From Bacillota bacterium (GTDB lineage Bacteria > Bacillota > DTU030 > DUMP01): 50,330 nt of DNA. The notes under the pieces are model-generated. The model saw only the letters and a list, made by a program, of their open reading frames with translations, was not told the DNA's origin and searched no databases. The DNA lies in contig DUNI01000012.1 in the NCBI GenBank assembly GCA_012839445.1, positions 1 through 50,330 of the forward strand, given 5' to 3'. Positions 8,425 to 20,876 of the stretch are shown piece after piece. Numbering within the stretch: position 1 is the stretch's first letter; each line of letters starts with the position of its first letter. Made by a program: the position numbers and the translations under genes.

Positions 8425-9180
8425 ATGGCGGGACATTCTAAGTGGTCGAACATTAAGCGTAAGAAAGCCAAGACTGATGCGGTGCGGAGTCGCCTATTTA
8501 CTCGTCTTGGCCGGGAGATAATGGTGGCGGTACGAGAAGGTGGATCTGATCCCGAGACTAACTTTAGATTGAATATGGTTATAGACAAGGCACGTAATGC
8601 CAACATGCCAAACGATAATATTATACGTGCTATTCAACGCGGTAGTGGTACTCTGGAAGGTTCAAATCTGGAGGAAGTTGTGTACGAAGGCTACGGTCCG
8701 GGAGGCGTGGCTGTTATGTTGGAACTTCTTACAGATAATCGCAACCGTACAGCTTCTGAGATTCGTCACATTTTTTCAAGACACGGGGGGAACTTAGGCG
8801 AAGGTGGATGTGTGGCCTGGATGTTTTCACAAAAAGGAAGTCTACTTATAGACCGGTCTGGGTTAGAAAAAAGCATAGATGAAGTGATGATGGATGCGTT
8901 GGATGCAGGAGCTGAGGATGTACAAGAAGATGGTGAAATGATTGAGATTCTTACCGCACCAGCGGATTTCGCTGATGTGGAGGAGGCGCTGGCAAAAAAG
9001 GGATATCAATTTGACGAAGCTCAAATAGCCCGTATTCCCCAAAACACGGTGAAGCTAGATCGGGATGATGCTGAGCTTACACTTAAGCTCATGGACGAAT
9101 TGGAGGAACATGATGATGTCCAAGATGTTTACTCCAATTTTGACATCCCAGATGATATTTTGGCTGAACTAGAATCATAA
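8425..9180 (+). CDS. yebC: YebC/PmpR family protein
   Basis: MAGHSKWSNIKRKKAKTDAVRSRLFTRLGREI..., YEGYGPGGVAVMLELLTDNRNRTASEIRHIFSRHGGNLGE. Confidence 0.97.
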   Translation: MAGHSKWSNIKRKKAKTDAVRSRLFTRLGREIMVAVREGGSDPETNFRLNMVIDKARNANMPNDNIIRAIQRGSGTLEGSNLEEVVYEGYGPGGVAVMLELLTDNRNRTASEIRHIFSRHGGNLGEGGCVAWMFSQKGSLLIDRSGLEKSIDEVMMDALDAGAEDVQEDGEMIEILTAPADFADVEEALAKKGYQFDEAQIARIPQNTVKLDRDDAELTLKLMDELEEHDDVQDVYSNFDIPDDILAELES

Positions 9181-9208
9181 AAGGAGCGCCGAGCAGGCGC
9201 TCCTTTTG
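9181..9208 (+). terminator. Rho-independent terminator after yebC
   Basis: AAGGAGCGCCgagcaGGCGCTCCTTttg. Confidence 0.85.
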
Positions 9209-9278
9209 TATATTTAGGGCCGGGAAAGGGAATAGTACATTGATAGGCAAAGGCAATGCGTAAAAATGGAGGGATTTT

Positions 9279-9824
9279 ATGCGCTTTGTGCATTGCAACT
9301 CCCGGCCCTGGCTTCTTGGTCTTCTTTTGCTAACTCTTGTGGGGGCTACGGTTTTAGTTGTTACCATTAAGGGGCCAGGACTGGCTGTTAATCGTTACAA
9401 CAGTCAGCAAGCAACTACTGTGCCTAAATCTCCCCCTGTTCTGGTAGAAGAACTCCGTTATGAAGGTTGTGGGCATAGAGTTGAAGAGAAACGGGAGCTG
9501 TCGGCTGAACTCAGGTTATTAGCCCCAAAGGAGATAGCCCAGATTTATAACGCTAGCACTTACCAGACAAGCGACGAAAGACTCCGGTTGTTTAACGATC
9601 GCCCTGGTCTGTGTCCTGCCTGCAAGGAACACATTTTTGTTAGCCTAGACGGCGATGAAGTGGCGGTGTTTTATGGATTACCAGGAGGGCCCCAACAGCT
9701 AAAAGAACGAATACAAATAAGAACCGAGGGGTTACCGCTACAGGCGGTACTGGATCTTCGAAGAGGAATTCCAGTGACAAGTGAAAAAGAACTCTTACAT
9801 GTTTTAGAAGGCCTGATGAATTGA
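9279..9824 (+). CDS. BofC-like protein
   Basis: Single N-terminal TM segment, C-terminal region ERLRLFNDRPGLCPACKEHIFVSLDGDEVAVFYG; position directly upstream of ruvC. Confidence 0.6.
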   Translation: MRFVHCNSRPWLLGLLLLTLVGATVLVVTIKGPGLAVNRYNSQQATTVPKSPPVLVEELRYEGCGHRVEEKRELSAELRLLAPKEIAQIYNASTYQTSDERLRLFNDRPGLCPACKEHIFVSLDGDEVAVFYGLPGGPQQLKERIQIRTEGLPLQAVLDLRRGIPVTSEKELLHVLEGLMN

Positions 9825-9839
9825 TCAGGCTTGTTTTTT
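9811..9839 (+). terminator. Terminator overlapping stop codon of the bofC-like gene
   Basis: GCCTGATgaattgATCAGGCttgttttttt. Confidence 0.8.
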
Positions 9840-9906
9840 TGCTTTGGCAGGGTTTTGCTGGTAGGTTGTAGAAAAATGTTGGGAGTACAAAGAGAGGGAG
9901 AGGACA

Positions 9907-10404
9907 ATGCTTATTTGTGGTATAGATCCTGGTATTGCCCGATTAGGTTATGCCTTGTTGCACCAAGATTCGGGACGGTCGGAAGTTCATACTTTTGGCT
10001 GCTTGGAAACGCCGGTTGACATGCCGGTGCCACAGAGGCTTCTGAGTCTACATGAGCAGCTATCTGAAGTTCTGGCCGCTAAGCCGCAGGCGGTGGCAAT
10101 AGAGACTTTGTTTTTTAATAAAAATGTACGTACTGCATTTTCGGTAGCTGAGGCTCGAGGAGTGGTGCTACTTTCATGTGCTGAGCGGGATATTCCAGTA
10201 TTCGAATATACGCCACCCCAGGTGAAGCAAGCCGTGGTTGGTTATGGTCGAGCCGAAAAGCGTCAAGTTCAGATTATGCTTCAACGGATCATGAAATTAG
10301 GTGACATTCCCCGGCCTGATGATGCCGCTGATGCCCTCGCTATTGCTTTCTGTCATGCTCAAGTAGCCCGATTCAAACAAAGGTTGCAACAGGGGGTGCA
10401 GTGA
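9907..10404 (+). CDS. ruvC: Holliday junction resolvase RuvC
   Basis: MLICGIDPGIARLGYAL, AIETLFFNKNVRTAFSVAEARGV, DDAADALAIAFCH. Confidence 0.97.
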   Translation: MLICGIDPGIARLGYALLHQDSGRSEVHTFGCLETPVDMPVPQRLLSLHEQLSEVLAAKPQAVAIETLFFNKNVRTAFSVAEARGVVLLSCAERDIPVFEYTPPQVKQAVVGYGRAEKRQVQIMLQRIMKLGDIPRPDDAADALAIAFCHAQVARFKQRLQQGVQ

Positions 10405-10988
10405 GACTGTTTGATTATATCCGTGGCGTCTTGATTGAAAAGACGACTGAAAGGGCTGTGCTGGAAGTAGGTGGTATAGGGTTTGCCTTGACCATCACTG
10501 CTACCACATCCCAAGAACTGCCGTTAGCAGGCGAGACTGCTACAATATTCACGTATCTTCATGTCCGAGAAGATAGTCTGACTTTGTTCGGTTTCACTTC
10601 ACGGTTAGAACGCTCCGTATTCACCATGCTACTGGATGTAGGAGGCATTGGTCCTCGGACAGCCCAAGCAGTCTTATCTACACTTACGGCAACAGCATTT
10701 ATTCAAGCAGTCAATAGTGGGGACATGGCTGCTTTACTTAAGGTAAGTGGTGTAGGTAAAAAGACAGCCCAAAGAATAATTCTTGAACTAAAAGATAAGT
10801 TGCGTCGGCTAGCACAGGAAACAAATGTGACAACGATATCCACTGCCGAACCGGATCTAGCGGCGGCAGCACTGATACAGTTAGGTTATACTGACGAGGA
10901 GGTGCAAATGGCTCTTGCCAACGTAGAAAGTAGCGCGGACACGGCAAAACGTGTACGCTCCGCTTTAGAAGTTTTAAGGAAGAGGTAA
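10401..10988 (+). CDS. ruvA: Holliday junction helicase subunit RuvA
   Basis: [14 protein letters not shown], helix-hairpin-helix [14 protein letters not shown] and [19 protein letters not shown]; 4-bp overlap with ruvC. Confidence 0.97.
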   Translation: MRLFDYIRGVLIEKTTERAVLEVGGIGFALTITATTSQELPLAGETATIFTYLHVREDSLTLFGFTSRLERSVFTMLLDVGGIGPRTAQAVLSTLTATAFIQAVNSGDMAALLKVSGVGKKTAQRIILELKDKLRRLAQETNVTTISTAEPDLAAAALIQLGYTDEEVQMALANVESSADTAKRVRSALEVLRKR

Positions 10989-10995
10989 CCAATAT

Positions 10996-12027
10996 ATGCA
11001 AGAGAGAATTATTGCCGGCGAGGCTTTGCCAGGAGACAAGGAACTAGAAGTAACTTTAAGGCCCCAACGGTTGCAGGATTTCGTTGGCCAGGAACGGGCG
11101 AAGGCGAATCTGGAGGTTTTCATACAAGCGGCAAAGCTTCGCGAGGAGAGCTTAGATCACGTATTACTATATGGCCCTCCAGGTTTGGGCAAGACAACAC
11201 TGGCTCGCATAATTGCTAGAGAGCTTGGGGTAAACATTCAAACAACTTCTGGGCCGGCCATAGAACGCCCTGGTGACCTAGCGGCTATCCTCACTGGTCT
11301 TAACCAGGGGGATGTGCTTTTTATTGATGAAATCCATCGTTTAAGTCGGACAGTGGAGGAGATACTTTATCCGGCTATGGAGGATTTTGCTTTAGACATT
11401 ATAGTAGGGAAAGGACCTAGTGCTCGTTCGTTACGTCTTGATCTGGTCCATTTTACCTTAATAGGAGCTACTACGCGTATAGGATTGTTAACCTCTCCGC
11501 TCAGGGATCGATTTGGTGTTGTGGCTCGATTGGAGTATTACCAGCCGGAAGCTTTACAAGAAATCATTTTCCGTACTGCTAGTATTTTAGGGGTTACTAT
11601 CACTGCTGAGGCAGCCTTAGAAGTGGCTACTAGGGCTCGTGGTACTCCGCGCATAGCTAATCGATTGCTGAAAAGAGTACGCGATTTTGCTCAAGTCAAG
11701 TCCGAAGATATGATTTCGGTGGATACTGCTCGAGGAGCTCTGGCTTCGTTGGAAGTAGATCCATTAGGACTGGATCGTTCTGATAGACAACTACTTACGG
11801 CACTGATCAATAATTTTGGTGGTGGGCCGGTAGGATTAGATACGTTGGCGGCCATACTAAGTGAGGATGCCGGTACTGTGGAAGAAGTGTACGAGCCTTT
11901 CTTGCTACAGCAGGGGTTGATTATGCGCACAGCCCGTGGTCGCATGGCCACCTCTTTGGCTTACCGGCATATGGGAATAGAAATGCCAGCAGGTCTAGAG
12001 CAGATGGAGATAACAGGGAGTGAGTAA
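10996..12027 (+). CDS. ruvB: Holliday junction helicase RuvB
   Basis: [51 protein letters not shown]. Confidence 0.98.
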   Translation: MQERIIAGEALPGDKELEVTLRPQRLQDFVGQERAKANLEVFIQAAKLREESLDHVLLYGPPGLGKTTLARIIARELGVNIQTTSGPAIERPGDLAAILTGLNQGDVLFIDEIHRLSRTVEEILYPAMEDFALDIIVGKGPSARSLRLDLVHFTLIGATTRIGLLTSPLRDRFGVVARLEYYQPEALQEIIFRTASILGVTITAEAALEVATRARGTPRIANRLLKRVRDFAQVKSEDMISVDTARGALASLEVDPLGLDRSDRQLLTALINNFGGGPVGLDTLAAILSEDAGTVEEVYEPFLLQQGLIMRTARGRMATSLAYRHMGIEMPAGLEQMEITGSE

Positions 12028-12250
12028 AGTGCCTGGCTTGGATCCTTTCGGTAAAATACTCATGGGCTTGGGTGGCTTGCTGTTCATTCTTGGAGCTTTG
12101 TTAACCTTTGGTGGCCGTCTATTTCGTTTTGGACGTTTACCAGGAGATATTTTAGTTCAGCGCGGTAATTTTACTTTTTATTTTCCTATCCTTACTTGCT
12201 TAATCTTGAGCATTATTCTTAGTCTTATAATGAGAGTTTTTCGTCGTTGA
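12020..12250 (+). CDS. DUF2905-type small membrane protein
   Basis: [47 protein letters not shown]; overlaps the ruvB end. Confidence 0.85.
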   Translation: MSKVPGLDPFGKILMGLGGLLFILGALLTFGGRLFRFGRLPGDILVQRGNFTFYFPILTCLILSIILSLIMRVFRR

Positions 12251-12379
12251 GCTTTCCGTTCTATTATCGCCTGGTTGTTTTCTTAGTTAGTTCCCAGGTA
12301 CCATGACGGCAGCATCTAAAATGAGCTGACTGGTACGCAATGCGGTAATAAATTTCATTTTCAGGTTAGGGGTGAAGAG

Positions 12380-13693
12380 GTGGTTAAGGCTTCTAACAGA
12401 ACTATATGGATGACTCCGCTGCTAATAGTGCTATTGCTGTTAGTGACGGTATCAGGAGCAAAGGCAGCACCTATGGTACGGGTAGGTCTTACTGTAGGTG
12501 GGTCTGCTGTTCGAATAAGAGGCAGCGGTTTGCTAATCGATCCTAATGGCAATGTAGTAACCGAAATAAATAATAGTAACTTAAATTTGACAGCCGGTAG
12601 TGGGCAAGTTTGGTTAAGCGATACCCCGTACTCTTTTTTGCGTGCAACGCCAAGCAGTAGTGGTATCGATACTTATCTGCAGGTAAATGATAAGCCTTAC
12701 CGGGGAGATCTTATCATTAGTTCTTCTGTGGGTGGGATTCAGGTTGTAAATGAACTTGGCCTGGAGGATTATTTGTTAGGTGTTGTGCCGCAGGAAATGT
12801 CACCATCATGGCCTCTGGAGGCTCTCAAGGCCCAAGCAGTGGCGGCCAGGACGTTTACCCTTAAGAACATGAATAAACACCATGTGGACGGCTTTGACTT
12901 GTGCGACACGTCTCATTGTCAGGTATATGGTGGGGTGGCTGCCGAACATGAGGCTACGTCTATTGCTGTTGGGGATACTGCCGGCCTTGTTCTTAAGTAT
13001 GATGGAGATCTTATTGATGCATATTACCATGCCAGTTCCGGTGGTCGAACCGAGACGGCCGGTGCTGCCTGGGGACAAGACCGCCCTTATCTGACAGTGG
13101 TAGACGAGGAGGTTGACTTAGCTGACCCGTATGCTTTTTGGGAAGTAAGTTTTAGCTCAGAGGAATTAGGCGAACGCTTGGGTCGAGCAGGTTATCCGGT
13201 GGGTCCGGTAGAACGGATAGAAATCTCAAAGCGTACTCCTTCCGGACGTGCTGCCTCTGTTTTTGTTCAAGGGGTTTATGGGACAGCGGAGATCGCTGGT
13301 ACGCGCCTGCGTCAAGTGTTGAATTTACGAAGCACGTTGTTCGATATTGACGGACAGACAGTGGGCGAGGAAGCAGTTTGGCAGGAGCGGCAACAAGTTG
13401 TTGCGTTAGTCCAAGGTAGGAATAATTCTTTTACTACCGGTGTTCCTTCAGGTACACATGTTATTACGACAGGAGGCACAGTAGTCCTCAAGTCTCGAAC
13501 AGCATCTGGCGATATTAGCCGGGGAAAAGGCAAAGCTGAGATCATATTACAAGGCCGAGGTTATGGGCACGGTGTAGGTATGTCTCAGTGGGGGGCGAAG
13601 AACTTGGCCGAAAGTCAAAAGGAGGCCGACAAAGATATTTTCGTCCGGATTTTGACCCATTATTATAATGGCGTTACAATAGAGCCATACTGA
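12380..13693 (+). CDS. SpoIID/LytB domain protein
   Basis: LEDYLLGVVPQEMSPSWPLEALKAQAVAARTF, GYGHGVGMSQWGA. Confidence 0.95.
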   Translation: MVKASNRTIWMTPLLIVLLLLVTVSGAKAAPMVRVGLTVGGSAVRIRGSGLLIDPNGNVVTEINNSNLNLTAGSGQVWLSDTPYSFLRATPSSSGIDTYLQVNDKPYRGDLIISSSVGGIQVVNELGLEDYLLGVVPQEMSPSWPLEALKAQAVAARTFTLKNMNKHHVDGFDLCDTSHCQVYGGVAAEHEATSIAVGDTAGLVLKYDGDLIDAYYHASSGGRTETAGAAWGQDRPYLTVVDEEVDLADPYAFWEVSFSSEELGERLGRAGYPVGPVERIEISKRTPSGRAASVFVQGVYGTAEIAGTRLRQVLNLRSTLFDIDGQTVGEEAVWQERQQVVALVQGRNNSFTTGVPSGTHVITTGGTVVLKSRTASGDISRGKGKAEIILQGRGYGHGVGMSQWGAKNLAESQKEADKDIFVRILTHYYNGVTIEPY

Positions 13694-13719
13694 TTTTAAG
13701 TGCGAGGAGCGTCTTAGTT

Positions 13720-15914
<2,195 letters not shown>

Positions 15915-15959
15915 TGTTTTCGGCGAAGAATTAGTAAGATAATCCAGGGAGGGATTTTG

Positions 15960-16304
15960 GTGCCACAACAATTAGCTGGTCTGCTGCCCATGATAGTGTT
16001 TTTTGTCATTTTCTACTTATTTTTGATTCGGCCGCAGCAAAAGCAGCGCAAGGAACGCCAGGAAATGCTGAATGCTTTAAGGAAAGGAGACAAGGTAGTT
16101 ACAATCGGTGGCATCCATGGCACTCTTACCAGTGTCAAGGAGCATCAAGTGAGACTTAAGGTCGCGGACAATCTAGAGCTAAGGCTTAACCGCGAAGCTA
16201 TAGGCTATGTAACTAAAGAAGCCAAGACTAAAGAAACTAAAAAAGAGGAGCCGGCTTCAGAACAACAAGAGGATGCGGGCACAGACGAAGAACAAAATAA
16301 CTAG
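15960..16304 (+). CDS. yajC: Preprotein translocase subunit YajC
   Basis: PMIVFFVIFYLFLIRPQQKQRKER...LRKGDKVVTIGGIHGTL. Confidence 0.96.
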   Translation: MPQQLAGLLPMIVFFVIFYLFLIRPQQKQRKERQEMLNALRKGDKVVTIGGIHGTLTSVKEHQVRLKVADNLELRLNREAIGYVTKEAKTKETKKEEPASEQQEDAGTDEEQNN

Positions 16305-16314
16305 TCAAAGCAGA

Positions 16315-16338
16315 AACAGGCGTTATAGCCTGTTTTTT
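16315..16338 (+). terminator. Terminator after yajC
   Basis: AACAGGCgttataGCCTGTTtttt. Confidence 0.85.
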
Positions 16339-16411
16339 GCTTGTCTACAGTCATGCTGTTTGATCTGGGTGCGTACATTACCATGAGGAGCAAACAGCGA
16401 GGTGATGATTA

Positions 16412-16813
16412 ATGAAGAAGAGTTCGCGGATGCAAACGGATGTCGGTCTCGTGTTTTCGCTCAAGGTATTGATTAAGGCTGTCTTGTTAGCTCTGGCAGT
16501 GTATATTATTTTAGCTTTCTTAGTTACGGTGGTAATCAACTTTCGTAGTGAATTGGAAGTGAAATTGCCTACGTTAGCCTACGTGGCTCAATATCTAACG
16601 GTCTTTGTCACAGGTATAGCTGCTGGACGTGCGGCGGAGCAGTCGGGCTGGCTACATGGGTTAGGGGCAGGAATGGTTTTCGCGATAATTGTTTTGGTTG
16701 TTGGCAGTTTCTTGTTACCTGTTAAGTCACCAGTAGCCGGTAGGGTATTGTGGCAGGTATTACCTGCTGCGCTATTGGGCATGGGCGGTGGCGCTGTAGG
16801 GGCCAATTTGTAG
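16412..16813 (+). CDS. TIGR04086-like four-TM membrane protein
   Basis: ~133 aa, multiple TM segments with small-residue-rich C-terminus; location next to yajC. Confidence 0.6.
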   Translation: MKKSSRMQTDVGLVFSLKVLIKAVLLALAVYIILAFLVTVVINFRSELEVKLPTLAYVAQYLTVFVTGIAAGRAAEQSGWLHGLGAGMVFAIIVLVVGSFLLPVKSPVAGRVLWQVLPAALLGMGGGAVGANL

Positions 16814-16824
16814 GAGGCTCGCTA

Positions 16825-17973
16825 ATGGATAAACGTTCTAGAATAGTCATTTGGACGACAGTCGTACTGTTTCTAACGGTTGTCATGTCTTCAAGAGTGT
16901 GCAATGGTGCACCGGATATTACTGCTGATGCTGCCGTGGTCTTGGATGCCCGGACCGGCAGCATTCTTTACGGCCGTTGCCTGTATCAAGAGCGACCACC
17001 GGCCAGCACTACTAAGATTTTGACCGCTATCATTGCACTGGAAAAAGGCCGTCTCGGTGATATTGTTACTATAAGCCCAAAGGCCGGGTATACAGAAGGC
17101 TCAAGTATTTATTTGCGACCAGGGGAGAAACTGACACTGGAAGAACTCATTTGGGGAGCGTTGCTGGAGTCAGGTAATGATGCTTGCGTTGCCATTGCCG
17201 AACACTTAGCCGGCAGTGAAGAAGATTTTTCTGAATTACAAAATAGGAAAGCAAAGGCTATTGGTGCTTGGGATACTCATTTTGTAAATCCACATGGATT
17301 GTCTGATCCCAAGCATTACACCACCGCCTATGATCTGGGAACAATGGCCCGATATTCACTGCGCAACAGTAAGTTTCAGAAAATAGTACGTAGCCAGGAA
17401 AAGATTCCCGAAAGGTTGGGGGAAACCAGATCCTTTTTTAGTACCAACCGTTTACTGTGGAGCTACAGTGGTTGTGACGGGGTCAAAACCGGCACTACGG
17501 AAGCGGCGGGGCAGTGCTTGGTAGCATCGGCCAGTAGAGGGGGAAGGCAGTTGGTAGCGGTGGTATTACACAGTGATGACCGCTGGAAGGACGCTGCTGC
17601 TTTGTTAGATTATGGTTTTAGCCATACTAAGCTTCTTAAATTGGCTTCAGCCGGACAGGTTACCTACTTTCCTTTGGAGTACGGCCTTAAGACTGTCCTC
17701 ACGGCCCGAGCTGCGTCCGATTTATATGTGGTGGTACCAGCAAATATGGCCGAGCAGCTAAACACCTTATGGCTTCCTCTCAGTGATCTTAAAGCACCGG
17801 TGGGCTATGGTGAAAAGGTAGGTGAAGTTCAGGTTTGGATACAAGGGAAGTTAATCGCACGGACGAATTTGGTATCTGCCTCTAATATACCATCGAGGAC
17901 ATTGCTTAATGTGTTACTATGGCAAGTCTATCGGCCATTACTGTTCCAGCTAAGGGTTTGGCATTTGCTCTAG
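16825..17973 (+). CDS. D-alanyl-D-alanine carboxypeptidase (DacF-like)
   Basis: PPASTTKILTAIIALE (SxxK), SGNDACVA (SxN), DGVKTGTTEAAG (KTG). Confidence 0.95.
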   Translation: MDKRSRIVIWTTVVLFLTVVMSSRVCNGAPDITADAAVVLDARTGSILYGRCLYQERPPASTTKILTAIIALEKGRLGDIVTISPKAGYTEGSSIYLRPGEKLTLEELIWGALLESGNDACVAIAEHLAGSEEDFSELQNRKAKAIGAWDTHFVNPHGLSDPKHYTTAYDLGTMARYSLRNSKFQKIVRSQEKIPERLGETRSFFSTNRLLWSYSGCDGVKTGTTEAAGQCLVASASRGGRQLVAVVLHSDDRWKDAAALLDYGFSHTKLLKLASAGQVTYFPLEYGLKTVLTARAASDLYVVVPANMAEQLNTLWLPLSDLKAPVGYGEKVGEVQVWIQGKLIARTNLVSASNIPSRTLLNVLLWQVYRPLLFQLRVWHLL

Positions 17974-18060
17974 CGATTCTTCTGGTTCAAATTACCGAGA
18001 GGAAAGGGACAGGTGCTGCCGAATATCTTAGGGTATTGCATTTGTAGGGAGGTAGAGGCA

Positions 18061-18648
18061 GTGCCAGACAAATATCATAAAGAAGAAGTATACTTAAGAC
18101 CTCTTCTAAAGAGTGATCTTCAGAAAATGGCTACTTGGGATCAGGATGAAGAGCTCGGATATTTCTTTGGGCTTGACGTAGACGACAGTGGCAGCTCCTA
18201 TGCAGATCGCTGTGCAGCTCTGCTCGAAAAACCGAATCATCGTTTATGGGCTATTGAAGTAGGCGAAATCGGTTTTATCGGGGAGGTGGAGCTAAGCCAA
18301 ATTTGTTGGCGGGCTCGTGAGGCAGAACTGAAGATATGTATTGGTGACCCTGCTTATCGGGGACGGGGTTTTGGTACTAGAGCTCTCAAGTTAACCTTGA
18401 ATATTGCTTTTACAAGGCTTAAGCTAGAAAGGGTGTACTTAAGGGTATACCACTACAATACTAGAGCGCTGCAATGTTATTTGCGCTGTGGGTTTAAGAA
18501 AGAAGCAGTGCTTAGAAATCGACGTCGTTTTGGGGGCCAGAATCGTGACATTTACCTAATGTACATAGACTGTCACAGCTTTAATAAGGAGCGATCCAAT
18601 TTTACACCAATACCATCAATTGACAACAGACTAGTGTCATCGCTATAA
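18061..18648 (+). CDS. GNAT family N-acetyltransferase (RimJ/RimL-like)
   Basis: YLRPLLKSDLQKMATWDQDEE, DPAYRGRGFGTRAL, VYHYNTRALQCYLRCGFKKE. Confidence 0.9.
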   Translation: MPDKYHKEEVYLRPLLKSDLQKMATWDQDEELGYFFGLDVDDSGSSYADRCAALLEKPNHRLWAIEVGEIGFIGEVELSQICWRAREAELKICIGDPAYRGRGFGTRALKLTLNIAFTRLKLERVYLRVYHYNTRALQCYLRCGFKKEAVLRNRRRFGGQNRDIYLMYIDCHSFNKERSNFTPIPSIDNRLVSSL

Positions 18649-18649
18649 T
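18620..18649 (+). promoter_or_regulatory. Consensus SigmaA promoter TTGACA-18-TATAAT before secDF
   Basis: -35 18620-18625, -10 18644-18649, overlapping the end of the GNAT gene. Confidence 0.75.
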
Positions 18650-18735
18650 ATGGTGGATGATAACAGAACAGGGTCGGGAAAACGATCTGTTCAGTTGTAT
18701 CTTTGCAAGTGTCGTAGGGGGAAAAGGAGGAAGCG

Positions 18736-20802
18736 GTGTTGAAGTGGTCCAACATAGCCAAACTGACAGTAATTGTGGTGGTGGTAGCTCTACTTGGTAT
18801 CGGAGGAGCGAAACCCATTAAGAACAACATCCGGTTGGGACTTGATCTGCGCGGGGGCACTCATTTGGTGCTGAATTTGGTAGATACACCGGAAGCAAAA
18901 GTGGATGAACAAGCACGACAGGGTGTTATTAGGATTATTAACGACCGAATTAATCAGTTTGGTGTTACGGAACCGTTGATTATACCGGAAGGTTCACACC
19001 GTGTTATTGTGGAGCTTCCTGGTTTAAAGGATTCAGAAGAAGCGGTACGAATTATTCAAATGACAGCCCAGCTGGACTTTGCCGATAAGAGTGGGCAGGT
19101 TTGGCTAACTGGAAAAGATCTAAAAGATGCTCGTTTTGTATATGATCGGGAAAACAAACCTGTAGTAGCCTTGGAATTTAATCGTGAAGGAAGCCAGAAG
19201 TTCGCTGCTGCTACTGAAGCTAATCTTGGGCAGCCGCTGTTTATTTTATTGGATGAGCAAGTAGTTACTGCGCCTGTAGTAAAAGATGTTATTCACGATG
19301 GTAAGGCAGTAATCAATGGTATAGAGTCGGCTGAGGAAGCACAGCGCTATGCTATTGCGCTGCGTTCTGGTGCTTTACCTGTCAAGGTGGATGTAATAGA
19401 AAACCGTACCGTAGGACCTACTTTAGGACAAGATTCTATTGAAAAGAGCAAGCGTGCTTTTCTTATCGGCGTGGTAGCGGTATTGGCTTTTATGGCTTTT
19501 TACTACGGTGTTTTTGGTTTGGTGGCAGATTTTAGTTTGGCAGTATATGTGTTCTTGGTTCTGTCAGCCTTGGCTGCTTTACATGCTACCTTAACACTGC
19601 CTGGAATTGCTGGATTTATCCTTTCTATTGGTATGGCAGTAGATGCAAACGTTATTATATTTGAGCGAATCAAAGAAGAGAGGCGCAACGGCAAGACAGT
19701 GCGGTCTGCAGTAGAGGCCGGGTTTACCAGAGCTATGACCACTGTTATTGATTCCAACGTGACGACTTTGATTGCTGCTGCTGTGCTTTACTACTTGGGC
19801 ACAGGTCCTATTCGAGGTTTCGCTGTTACTTTGGGCGTGGGGATTATCGCTAGCTTACTAAGTGCAGTTCTTGTTACCAAACATGTGTTGCGTATAGTGG
19901 TAAATATGGGATTGCCGGTAGATATACGGCTAGGGGGGTTATCTAATAAGATAAGAATGGATATAGTAGGTAAACGCAGACTCTGGTTTACTTTGTCTGG
20001 CCTTGTTATTGCTACCGGTTTAGTGGCGCTGTTGCTTCACGGAGGTTTGAACCAAGGCATAGAATTCCAGGGGGGTACTTTGCTACAACTTCAGTTTGAG
20101 CAGACCGCTACCTTAGAGGAAATGCGCTCTGTGCTGGCAGACTATGGCCTGGAAAAAAGCACACTTCAAGAGACAGGGGACAAAACATTTCTGATTCGTA
20201 CGAAAGAGCTTAGCGATGAGACTCGGCGTGAGGTTTTAGGTGGATTAGAAGAAAAAATAGGTCCTTACGAAGTGTTAAGAATTGAAAAGGTTGGCGCGAT
20301 AATAAGTGCTGAGCTTAAAAATAATGCTATACTAGCCCTAATTGTGGCTACGGCTTTAATGTTGATTTATATTGCTTTCCGGTTTGAATTCAAATTTGCT
20401 GTGGCAGGCGTCTTGGCTCTTCTTCACGATGTCTTGCTGACCGTCGGTATCTTTGCCTTGTTAAAGGTAGAAATCGATAGCACCTTTGTGGCGGCTATTT
20501 TAACCATCGTTGGTTATTCCATCAATGATACCATTGTTGTGTTTGATCGAATTAGGGAGAACGTAAAAAATAGCAAGAAAGAATCTTTAGCCCAAATAGT
20601 AAACAGAAGTGTTTCTGAGACTCTAACCAGGTCCATAAACACGTCGCTAACCACTTTATTTGCAGTTATAGCCTTGCTTGTGTTTGGTGGGGAAACAACC
20701 AAGGTGTTTGCTTTAGCTCTTTTTATTGGCCTCGTAGCAGGCACTTATTCTTCGATTTTTATCGCTTCTCCCTTATGGCACCGTTGGCAGGGAAAGGCTT
20801 AA
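18736..20802 (+). CDS. secDF: Protein translocase SecDF (fused)
   Basis: SecD: LGLDLRGGTHLVL, GMAVDANVIIFERIKEE; SecF: NQGIEFQGGTLL, VGYSINDTIVVFDRIREN; single 688-aa ORF. Confidence 0.97.
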   Translation: MLKWSNIAKLTVIVVVVALLGIGGAKPIKNNIRLGLDLRGGTHLVLNLVDTPEAKVDEQARQGVIRIINDRINQFGVTEPLIIPEGSHRVIVELPGLKDSEEAVRIIQMTAQLDFADKSGQVWLTGKDLKDARFVYDRENKPVVALEFNREGSQKFAAATEANLGQPLFILLDEQVVTAPVVKDVIHDGKAVINGIESAEEAQRYAIALRSGALPVKVDVIENRTVGPTLGQDSIEKSKRAFLIGVVAVLAFMAFYYGVFGLVADFSLAVYVFLVLSALAALHATLTLPGIAGFILSIGMAVDANVIIFERIKEERRNGKTVRSAVEAGFTRAMTTVIDSNVTTLIAAAVLYYLGTGPIRGFAVTLGVGIIASLLSAVLVTKHVLRIVVNMGLPVDIRLGGLSNKIRMDIVGKRRLWFTLSGLVIATGLVALLLHGGLNQGIEFQGGTLLQLQFEQTATLEEMRSVLADYGLEKSTLQETGDKTFLIRTKELSDETRREVLGGLEEKIGPYEVLRIEKVGAIISAELKNNAILALIVATALMLIYIAFRFEFKFAVAGVLALLHDVLLTVGIFALLKVEIDSTFVAAILTIVGYSINDTIVVFDRIRENVKNSKKESLAQIVNRSVSETLTRSINTSLTTLFAVIALLVFGGETTKVFALALFIGLVAGTYSSIFIASPLWHRWQGKA

Positions 20803-20835
20803 GTTTTATAGCGGTATGTAAATTATGTAGAGAGG

Positions 20836-20859
20836 GCGCCCATTGAAAGGGCGCTTTTT
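20836..20859 (+). terminator. Terminator after secDF
   Basis: GCGCCCattgaaaGGGCGCttttt. Confidence 0.85.
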
Positions 20860-20876
20860 CTTATACGGCATCAAGG

